From Beroe ovata (Eukaryota; Ctenophora; Nuda; Beroida; Beroidae): 38,267 bases of DNA. Numbering within the stretch: the stretch's first letter is position 1; every line of letters starts with the position of its first letter. The stretch covers positions 6,218 to 44,484 of the forward strand of contig CAMPET010000335.1 in the NCBI GenBank assembly GCA_946803715.1, given 5' to 3'. Positions 19,201-31,200 of this stretch are shown in pieces. Position numbers and translations under genes: made by a program. The notes beneath the pieces were generated by a model, which saw nothing but the letters and a program-made list of their open reading frames with translations, had not been told where the DNA came from and made no database searches.

Positions 19201-22200
19201 AGCCAATCAGCGCACGCACAGAGTAATTTGATGGAATCATCCAATCAGCGCACAGAGGAAATAATCAGAAAATCGACAAATCGAGATTGTGAGATCGCAA
19301 TCTGGTTTGTTAACCAGCTCTTTGCAGGCGATATGAGACTCGACAAGTACTGGGCAATCAGGAAAGTTCTGGAGAATTACTTCCCCGGTAATACACTACC
19401 AGTTCCACTACCAGTGAGGAAACTGGGCGGGAAAACAGTGAGGATGACTCACGTGGGTGATTTGGTATCCATGGTTACTAGAGACAACTTCATACTGTAC
19501 AACCAACACCCGCTCAAATTTGAGGAAATGGGTGAGTGTTCTCCGCTCCACTGTTACCATAACAACCCTCTAGTACCATCACCAAGAAAACACTCTGTTA
19601 ACAGGACTGTATGACACGATGTTAGCATACAAACACACCCTGACAACACCACTACACCACGTGCAAATGATAGTGGAGGGGGTTCATGATCGAGCATACG
19701 TCCTGGCTGATGACAGATTTGTCAAGGTAACATTCAGGAAATCGAAAAAAGAATTCCTGGGGTCTCCTTAACCAGATGACAATAAACTTCAAATAAGATG
19801 TCAACAATTTGTGCAGAATTTCACACAATGAACAGTGGACCATGATTACTCAGGTATTGAAGAAAGAAGAAGCTGTCAGTTTCACAGTGTCAGCAACATC
19901 CACCATAACAGTCATTGTTGAGAGTCTGGGACATCTAGCATGGCTGAGTGGCGGACTTGATTCCATGGGTAACGAATACAAGGGTAAGTGTGCTGACACC
20001 ACTTCACACTGTACTGACACCACTTGAATGTGTTGACACCAGTTCGTAATTCTCGCAGACACATCTTGTATACATGAATGTTGTAACCATGACAACACCG
20101 TGTACCAGGAATTGGGAATGTTACTGCTAACGGAGAATCGGTAGAGAAATGGGGTCACTACAGGCTGGATACAATGACACCAGATAGTGGGATATATGGG
20201 AGTCATGGTAACGCTAGTGGGTGTCATGGTAACTCAACGTTACACAACGAACATGGCCTACTGACACATGGGCCATCTCTATTCAGAGGTATATTCTCAT
20301 TTACTTAAAGTCAGTAAAGTCAGAGATAGCCCCTAGTGTAAAGTGATCCTGCTACAACAAACTAAACTCTCCCCCAGGAACGTTAGAGCTGACCTCATCA
20401 GAGACACTTGACACTTTCCTTGACACCACTGGATGGGGCAAGGGGGTGCTGTATGTGAATAACCAACTCATAGGGAGATACTGGCCTCAAGCCGGCCCCC
20501 AGTACACCCTCTACATACCAGGTATAGTACTCTACAATGGTTGCTATGGATACGAACTATGGTTGCTATGGATACGGACTATAGTAGTCAAGTGTTGACA
20601 TCTGTTTTATTGTTTCAGGGGTCTATTTGCAAGAAGGAGTGAACACTATAGAGATGATAGAAATGCAGTTGGCTAAACAATCTCTGACAGTCAGATTGAC
20701 AGATAAACATATCATCAACGGGAAGGCAAATAGCAACGTGGTCTGAATCACCATGACAACGTCACTATGACAACAGAGCAACAGTGATTGATTGCCTACC
20801 TGACTTGGGAGTGAACAGCTTCCTGAACTTCTGTAGTGGAGATAAGACAGCCGAAGTGTTGGGAACTGATACAGGGCTATCCTTGATATTGACACTGCAC
20901 GGATCCGCCGTGCCATCGCTAGATTTCCTGCGGAGAATGTTACTTAGCAACCCTAACTAGTTGCTCATAGCAACACTAACATGTTGCTCATAGCAACACT
21001 AACATGTTGCTCATAGCAACACTAACATGTTGCTCATGGCAACACAATGATTATCTAGGTTGTGCATCTCACCGCTCTCCATCACTGCTGGTATCAAGCT
21101 GTTTGATAGAGTTCTCTTGTGAACTCTCTACTGATTGGGCTGATAATATGGGTTCTAGAGGCTGGTGGTGTTGTAACGTCGATACACCTGTAACACAATA
21201 TAGAGTTACTAAGATGGTTACCAAGGTACCACTGTTACCACTGTGACACGGTTACCGAGGTGACGGTTACTTACTGGACTGGTGCATGAGTTCTGACATA
21301 TCGACTTGCACTGGTTGAGGCATGATGGATCCTTGCGAACAGTATGGTCTGATCTGTATGGATGGTATACTTCCCTGATAATTTGACTTTGTTCCACATT
21401 GAATTGTAAATTCAAGAATTTGTGGTTAACCTATATCAACCTCATGTCAAATTACAACACTTGTTGTTTATCTCCCTACTTGAACTGAGGATAGACTGAG
21501 ACGGCGTGATCGGGCTGCGGCGGAGAAATCTGGGAGCGGGTCAAATGACTTGGAGAGTCGAGGAGCCATCCTTGGGGACAGATCAGGGACCAGCTTTAAT
21601 TTCCCTGTGGGATTGTGGCAGATGAAATTTCCAGTGTCGAAAGGAGCGCGCGCATGACGCGCGCGTTACTAATTGCTCTGACAGCGCGCGCAGCACATGA
21701 TACTCTACATCAATTGCTGCGCGCGTTCCGTATTATTACTGTCGAATATTGGGATAACGTGAATGGGGCAAAGTGACAGATTCATAATAATGCTTTAATT
21801 TCAGTGACGGTGAATGACGCACCATCTTTGACAAGAATCGTGTATTAATGGTAAATGGTTTAAACGGTGGGGGATAATAGTTCTGTAATAATAAAGACAA
21901 ATTAAGGTATCAAGCAAAGAGTGCCATTATTTCGCATCATTTCACAGTAATAAAATGCCTGGTATGTGCGAGATTTACTGATGGAGTATGACCACTTTGT
22001 GGATAATTAATTTAGAATCGGGTGCAATATATACACCAGTATATATCGCAAGGGAAAGATAGAGCCAAGAGGGAGAGATCACTCAACGAATGTTACACAC
22101 CTACCACATAGCCCATTAGCCACATTTCTTTAGTTGGAACTACCTTGATTCAACTCATGTTCAAAATGTGTATACTGCAGTGTATTAGGTAATGCAAAGT

Positions 22201-25200
22201 CTTTCTAATGCATTATTCTGATGTACAGAAAGAACACTGTGTACCTATAGAGTGGTTTCAGTGCGTGAAAACTGGTGTCAATGTATCGATCCATCATACG
22301 GTGTCAACACAATATGGATAAATTATATGCTTGCATTTGACGTAGCAAAACAGGTACCAATCGTGTTCTTTGATATATTTTGAGATTCGACATGCCACAT
22401 AATAACCCCAACTTAGATTAACACAAAAGGCATTGTCTTGGCGCCTTTAATCGCTTTGTGTCTCAGTGTGTGTCTAGACTCTAGAGTGTGTGTCTATGTG
22501 TGTGTGTCTATGTGTGTGTGTCTATGATTGTGTGTGTGTGTGTGTGTGTGTCTATGTGTGGGTGTGTGTGTGTGCGTTTGTCCCACTCCCTCTCGTGGGT
22601 AATTATTGTGTTGCGAAGTACACACGTAAATTCACGGGTAGAATACGAAAGTTTCCTTTTATGGTATGATGGGTGCAGGAATTGCCAAATTACACGCTCT
22701 CCCGAGCCATAATTTGGAGTCCCCGCAACCCCGCAACCGACACACAGAGAGAGTGAAAATCACGTGCACCCTGTTAAGGCACGTGTATCACGTTAATGCT
22801 CGAATATCACGTTAAGTCACGTGATTTTCAGACCCTGATGACCACATTCCTACTATAGCAGCTCTGTCAGAACACGTCTAGCACTTTGTGGTTGCTATGC
22901 AAGGACAGGCTATCGTCATGGTAACAGCGGGAACATACCTTCTGAATAACATGGTCTTGATAGTGGTTGGGGTTTGGGTGAGGCTGGGAGACAACTGGTT
23001 GACTTGGATACTGGTCCGATCTGTGTGTTATTCACATGTTACCATGGCTATATCAAGCTGCTATCGTGGTTATAATTAGCTGTTACCATGGTTACACTAG
23101 TTACCATGGTAACACTCACCCCCGGTTTGATGGAATACGCTGGAGTGAGCAGATCTCTGGAGGACTTGAAGTCAGAGAGATCGTGCCAGCGGGCAATTCC
23201 GTCACATTGATCCAATGTCAGGAATATGATGGCCTGACGCAGTGTGATAGTAATAGAACAAGCGTTGTCATAGTTACGATTGTAGTAGTGACATCACTGT
23301 GACGTCATAGCAACATGATGACCGTACATACCTGTCCCATGAATGAACTACATGAAAATCTGTCATAGTGCAGCGCAATAATCTCCAGATAGTGGTTCTT
23401 CAGCTGCGGGGTACAGAATTGGTAAGTGACGGGTAGTGGGTTGTCATAGCAACACAACTTAGCAACAGCAACACTCACCTCTGTTGCTGAAACCCCAGGG
23501 AAAACAAACTGCTGGTTCCAATCAGGATTTAGAGTTCTCGTCATAACTCGAGTCTTCCGCTTACTGTTAGGATGATATCATAAACAACACGAATATGCAT
23601 GTGATTCAGAGAGAGAGAGAGGAAATTCATTCGTTGCCATAGCAACCGAATTAGGTTCCATAGCGACAGTACCTGCGATCAGGGTGAAGATACAGTTTGA
23701 GGTAAGGTTCCGCCGATCCCATCTTATCTCGAGGAATGAGTCCTTTAGCTGAGATAGCTGTCACCATGAGCTGGTCACTCTCAAACTGTAACCTAACCTG
23801 TGTTAACATGATATGTTAACACAATATATCTGTTAACAAGTACTATAAGAGTGCAGGATGGTGCATGCTATAATAAGCACTATTCCACTATTCATACGGA
23901 ATTCCACAGACCCATTATATTGCATTCCCCACGCCGTATTGGATATATGGTAATGGGAGCAGCGAACAATGGATTGTGCAATACTATTGTTTCCTTGTTG
24001 TCTGGAGAATATTATAATGGCTCTGTGGAAACCACACACTATATAATATCTCCATGCAACCTCTCTTAGCAACCTCTCTCATTGCTCACCTGTACAGAGC
24101 CAGTAACCGGGAGATTCTTGTCCTTTATCCCAAACTGACTGTACTGTAAATGTCTCTGTAGGTTGTGCTTCAGGGAAGTTGAACTAGCAACACCACTTCC
24201 CCTCCCTGGGGTAATGGTGTCAGCAAACTGACAACACTTCGGATAAGTGACACCAGGTCTTCTTGACACCACTTCTCACACCAATATGTACTCGTGAGAC
24301 AACACTTCACTGAATGTTTGTGTACACCGGGAGGTAAGAAGCGTGTTACTTACTTAGCTTACCCCAATCACGATATTGCACAGTGCACTGTATCACACAC
24401 ACACGTGCCGTGTTATCACATGTTGGTGAGAGTAAACTACTTATCACTTGTGTGATAAACATCTCACAGAATCAGTAGAAATCTTTTCATCTCACAACGG
24501 GACAAGTTGTTATAACAACTGATTGTTGCTATGGCAACATATTGTACACTATTCAACACTATAGTACACTATTGGGTAACAGACAACATAATAATATACA
24601 ACTGTGCAGCAGTCTCCACAACTATCAGACTGCCTCCCTGATGCTATTGTCTGTACAGTTTGCAGTGTAGAGATAGAGTGCTTTTGTCTCAAGGGGAGGA
24701 AGGTTCTGTGCAACAGATTAAGTGGTTATATATTGGGTACTGTAGTCATGTTAACAGCGTGTTGTCATGGTAACAACGTGTTGTCATGGTAACAACGTGT
24801 TGTCATGGTAACAACGTGTTGCCATGTTGCCGGTGTTACCTGTGTTGCTGCTGTCCTCATTATCATCGTCAATGTTGTCCGCACTGTAGAAAAGGATGGA
24901 ACCTAAACTCATCCTGCTGTCCAGTGACGTTGATCTGGAATCATACCTGCGCGTCACGTTGTCACAATGTTGTCATGTTAACATGTTGTCATAATACCAT
25001 ATTGTCACCATGGTAACACTGACCTAGAAGTCCCGTAGCTTGTATAGTTGGAATCCACACTTGGAGACCAGCTACTCCGGCTGGCGGATAGCCGAGAGTC
25101 GACACTGGATCGACTGTGCCAGTAGCTGCTCGTACCAGCACTGTCACACGACGTGGAGTGGATGTAGCGTAGAGTCCTGGGGAGGGGGTGAGGGGTATGA

Positions 25201-28200
25201 GGAGGGAAGGGAGGGGGAGGAGGGAGCGAGAGGGGAAGAGATTAGAGGTATGTGTATGTGAGCCAATGTGAATCATGAGGGGAGCGAGACAAAGATAGGA
25301 GACACGTGTTTAAAGATATGAGACATGATATAAGGGACACGTGATAAAGAGACACGTGATAAAGAGACACGTGATAAGGAGACACGTGATAAGAGAAACG
25401 TGATAAGAGACACGTGAAAAGAGACACGTGATAAAGAGACACGTGACATTCCTCACCTGTAGGACAGGTCACTGTCCGACTCCGCATTTGTCAGTATCTG
25501 CATCTCACACTGACTCGCGTTGTCTGAACTCGTGTCTATGGAGATGGACTTGTTCCCGAATGTGGTCCATCTCCTCGGATGTGTCCGTGTTGTTTGCTTC
25601 ATCTGCAGAGAGGTGTGTTCATAGGAACCGACCCCCAGTAACATAGTCATCACCTAGCAACCCCTAGCAACATAGCCATCACCTAGCAACCCCCTAGCAA
25701 CATAGTCATCGCCTAGCAACATAGTCATCACCTAGGAACCCCTAGCAACATAGTCATCACCTAGCAACCCCCTAGCAACAGACCTGACTGACTAGTCTCT
25801 TGACTGGTGTTGAAGGTTGTAAGTGTGTCTCAGACGCACTGTTGTGTTGCACGTACAGCGGATACCAGTATGCTTTTCCTGACAAATCTGCATCGCAAAG
25901 ATCAATCAGAACCTGATGAGATAATTAGGGGACAATTAGAGGGGTCATATCTCGAGGAGGTACGTGAATTAAAGCAGGTACGTGATTTGGAAACACGGGG
26001 GGGGTGAGAGGGTCTTTAGAGCTTAGAAGGTCAAGACTTTTTGTATGTGACAATGGCATCAGGAGAACGGCATCTCAAGAATGAGGGGGAGGGGAGATGT
26101 CAGTGGTTACCTCTCCTAGAAACTCGTTTGCAGCAAATCTGTCGTAGTGCCATATCGTTACTTCCAGAGCTATTTTACCGACCTGGCAGGAAATTCCCAG
26201 TTAACTATCATAATTTGGAATCGCTGCTTTCTGCATCGAAATATATGTGCTCTCTGCAGAACTCCATGTCATAGCGGAAAGAGGTCTGATTTTTCAAATA
26301 CCACTAGAACAAATGTCGCACATCAGCGTATATATGCGTGCGTGTGTTAATAAAGCACATGGGGGGTCTGTTCGTGTGCAATATATCGAAACAATTTGCA
26401 CTCTAGAAAGGGATAATCGGGTTTCAAATTGAAAATGATCAAACCTGGTCTCGGTTAATCTCGCTGAATTTGAAGATTTCGTCATAAATCGGGTTGAGAG
26501 TCTTGTTTTTGACCTTGGTCTTCCTTTTCCTCGAACCACTGAATCAGTTGAGTATTACAACACGCACTGTTACCATGACAACACGTACACAGTTACCATG
26601 GCAACACGTACACTGTTACCATGACAACACCCACTGTTACCATGACAACAAACCTGTGTTACCATGACACATGCAGTGTTACCATGACAACACGCACTGT
26701 TACCATGACAACAAACCTGTGTCTAGGTAGGAGGAACAATTTCACGTAAGGGTTACACAATTCTCCCTTCTCCTGACACGGCAGATCCTCCACTCTTATC
26801 ACGGTGACATACAGCGAGTCCTTGAACGGCTGCAAGTTACATGAGTTGAGAACACGAAGAAGTAATTCACGAAATAATGATCCAAGAAAATGATGGTCCA
26901 GTTAAAACTGGTAGTATTCAAATGCGACCTTCAAACTGTCATCCTATAGTTGAATACCACATTAATGTCGACAGGGACTCTCCTACATTGTAGTAGGGGT
27001 TATGTATACTACTTATTTAGACTATTCTAGAATAGCTTCATGTACAATGTACATTGTACATTCCATGTACATTGTACAATGTAGACACGGACTCTACCTT
27101 ATAGTGCATTCTCAGGAGTATGGTTCCCCTGTTTGATTCCGGACCACCCTGTTGCATCTGCTGGGAGAGAGAGAGAATTCATCACACATCCCCAATAGCG
27201 TGATGTGATGTGAGAGTGATGTGGTGTTGATAATCACACATTATTCAAACAAACGATCACACACATCACTCAGAAGCACCACATTATCGATAGAAGCCAC
27301 AGTACCACAAGTATACTTCTTGGTACCCCTGGTTACCATGCAATTGTGTGTGTTACCTGACTCACTACCGCACTGCTCAATGTTATTTTCTGTGGTGTCA
27401 CGGGGCTGGGGGCCTGGTCCATCTGCGGTGGTCGGGTCAGCAGGACGCCCGCACAGAACGGATCTCGGTCATCGATACTCAGGGCGTCGCAGCTGTTCGT
27501 CCTCTTCTTGGGTTGAGGGCCGGGGGTGAAGCACATTCCGTGCATTTTATCTGGAGATTGGGAGTAAGTGGAAGAGACTAGAATACTAAACAAGGGGTAA
27601 CCAGGTGGATGTATATTTTAGTGAACACATACCAAGATTTGCTCGTCTGCTCATGATCGCTCGTCGCAGAACTTGAGATGAACACTGGAAACTGTGCTGT
27701 CTGCTTGCTATGTTCCATTCTATCGGCTGGTTACTGAGGGGAAGAGAGACTAGTAATCATGGTAACCATGGTAACCAGTATGGTAGTGCGTTACCATGGT
27801 AACAGCGACGCTCACTTGATCTGGTACGCTACTACGAATGTGGTGTGTCTGTTGTAGTTGGATGTGATGGACTGAGTCTCCTCGAATGTCTTGCCCAGCA
27901 GAAGCTCTGTGTTCCATGATATCACCAAATCACCTGTGTAATGAGTTGTTGACGTTTCACCACGTACGTTCAATATAGCTGGACGGTTGGTGAGGTGAGA
28001 AGGTGAGTTTATTCCATCCTCCCTTTTCTCTCTTAATAAAGTGAGACACGTTGTGTTATTTGGCATGTCTCACTTTGCGACTATACCTAGGCACTTTCAC
28101 AAGTCGGCAGTGTCCAAGGAGCAAAATTATGAGCAAAATTTGGCGCGGTGACGATGTCGGGCTTCTAAGATACTGCCCATAAGTCTCGCTGTTTCATTGT

Positions 28201-31200
28201 CTCACCTGGTTTCACAGATGTCTGTAGGTCAGCAGGACTGCCCAGTCTCACGGTTACCACCTTAGCAACCATCCTGTTCCCGGAATTCTTACCTCCCACC
28301 ACTCTGAGACCGAGGTAACCGCCTGTGACACGGAGTTTGATTAGGAAATGATTCAATTCACGCGATAAGTATTAAGTGTACCTGAATCATAACTTCAATA
28401 TGTAGCACTGACTCACTCTGTGCTAGGGGAGGCGAGTCTGTTTCCAACTCGAGAGAGTACTTTCTCAGGAGACGAGAGTGTCCGATATAGTCATCTAAAT
28501 CAGGTGGGAGTCCCTGAGAGAGAGATGTTACCATGACGATGTTACCATGACAACACCACTGTTAACACTCATGTGAGAGTCTGCTACAACATTGTAACCA
28601 TGACAACATGAAACCTCTCTTAGACGTTGGGTCTCCTCATCGTCCATAACATCGTTCAGAGATGACATGGAGTTTCCACAACTCTCTATATTCTCCTTTA
28701 TTGCCTCCTGCAACCACCGCTCCTAGGGAGCTGGTTATAGTGTGTTGCTATGGAAACAGTTCTTATTGCTTGCGTTGCTATGGCGACATGGAGCATGTGA
28801 GTTGCTATAGCAACATGTTGCTCATTGAAATACCTGGTTTAGTTCGTTCCTGATCAGAGCTATCACATCGTCAGCCCCACTGCTCTCACTACTGGTTCTC
28901 TTCACCTGAGAGCTGCTGACGGAGGACGTCTTGGAGTAGGATGTCTTGTGACTCGAGCCGGAGTTCTTAGCAGACCCTGATTCCTCGGGGGAGACCTAGG
29001 AGAAACGGAGAGGAGATTCACAGGAGGATAAAATTTGAGGAATGAGGAATGATGTTTTGTTATAATGAGGGAGAGGTGAACCTTGTTTGAACCAGTGAAA
29101 CTACTGTTTTCCGAATCCTTCATTCTTTGCTGCTCCACCTTAGATAGCTGCAATAATATCATCATCTCACATAATTATTCGGATTATTTGGATTATTTGG
29201 ATTGAGCTAGAATACTCTTCAAACTTCTATCACGGGTCAAGGACCATGTGAATCTCGAACAACTAAAGTTATCGGTTCCCAAACCTTCTCATGGATGCTC
29301 TCGACCAGCTCATCGTCTGTGAAATCCAAGCTCTTCTGCGACATGCTGATAAGTTTAGCACTGCGCAGTGAAGAGGACGATTTCTTCTGGCTGACTCGGG
29401 ATGTGTCATCGCTGGGGAGGTTTCATGATGCTGGGGTTGTACGGAAAACACAACCTTTTTACTATAAAAGGCAGCTGTTTGAGTGAGCACCAGAATTCAT
29501 GACGTGAGACATCCATTGTTGCCAAATCTCACAGAATGACGTAATCACGTGTGTGTTTGTCAGGAACACAAACTCTGAGTATGGTCATGTGTTGTAAGTG
29601 CACACTGCTATTGTTGAGTAGTACCTGTTGAGAGAATCGATGCTGAAGGAGAGTCGACTAAACAGACTGTTTGACTCTGAAGACTTCCTGACAGTTTCAC
29701 TGCAAATATTGGGGGGTTGTCAAATTGTGATTCTCACCAAACAAGGCCATTTAACCAGCACAAATAGTTTTGTTGTGAGAATGTGACGACGAAAACAGTT
29801 TTTGGGGAAGTTAACTCGCAGTAAAACAGCGATGATCTTTATTATGCTACATAAATGGAGCAGAGCGTTGAATTCAATTACTAAGTATTGACCATGATAT
29901 GATGTTTATCCAAATATTTCTTACAGGAATGGGATGACCGATTTACTAAACGTACTGAACATGACAGCGTTAGAACATTGTCAATAAGTTCTGACTCAGC
30001 TAGATAATTCTGCTGACATTCAACAGAGCATTTTGCTTACTCTTCAGGCCGTGATGAGCTTATAAGGGAAATTTTGGGGGCAGAATCTTCCTTCACTTCT
30101 GCCTATAAATAGAACACAACGTGACATTTACCGACTTTCAGAAATTCGTCATACTAAAAATAGAATTAATCAAAATAGAATGCATATCTAACTGATAAGA
30201 CCAAACTCTCACCTCCTTGCACGTGCTCAGACTGATATCAGGTGTTCCACCAGTGCTCCTTGACGTGGAGCTGGACTCTATGTTAAACTGGCCACAGATT
30301 TCACCTCGACAACAACTATCAGTTCCCCATCTCCTGAAACTATCATCTCCTCTCCGACCCTCCTCACCCCAACTCCTCCCTTTGGATGAGTGAGGGGGCT
30401 CGGGGCTGTTGCTTCCTGTTCGGTGTCTCTCGGTGTCACAAGTTGGGAGACTCCGGTGGTGGTGTTGGGAAAAGTGATCACAAGACACACCCTGATCTGT
30501 GCTATGACTGCTCGTTCTGTGCTGATCAGGCATCGCATGACCACACTTCTGATGATGTTGTTGTTCGGGGATTTGTCCACATGATTTCTTATACTGCTGC
30601 TGATCTGTGCTTGGTTTATGGTGGTGTTGCTGCTGGTCAGAGTTTTGTGAGCCAGACCTCTGGTGGTCAACACAATGTCCGCTCGTCCTGTGTTGTTCAA
30701 CGCTGTGACTGCTTGTCCTTTGTTGATCATAACTGTGGCCACTGTTTCTGTGAGGATTCTGATCAACTGGGTGACTCCCAGCTCTCTGCTGCTGTTCTGA
30801 ACAAACTGAACCAGAACACACCGCAGATCTGTGTTCTGAGGAGTGGCTTCCTGATTGGTGGTGTTCTGGGCTATGAGTCACACCAGTATCATAGGGATAC
30901 CACAGACCAGTTCGCTTGAGGAATTCTCTCTTCTTCACACAGAAAACACAAAGGAATACTTTCTGAAAAATAGTATTGATATCAAATATTAGCCATTATG
31001 TTGTAGAACTTACCATTTTAGAAAAGTCACAATTTGCTTCAAAAGGAGAAAGATACCTTTGGCCAGTTGACTGAGTAAGAATACCAAAATACCCCACACA
31101 ATGGGTAACAGATTTTATTTAAGCAATCATAGCACCCTTGTAATCCTATGTCCTGCAAAAGTTGAGATGAGGAAGAGTGCTAATATGGCACAAGCATCTG

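Noticed and set aside
30386-30919. 177-residue plus-strand frame
   Set aside because: Antisense shadow of the His/Gln/Ser-rich RIM-like exon; it has no recognisable domain.
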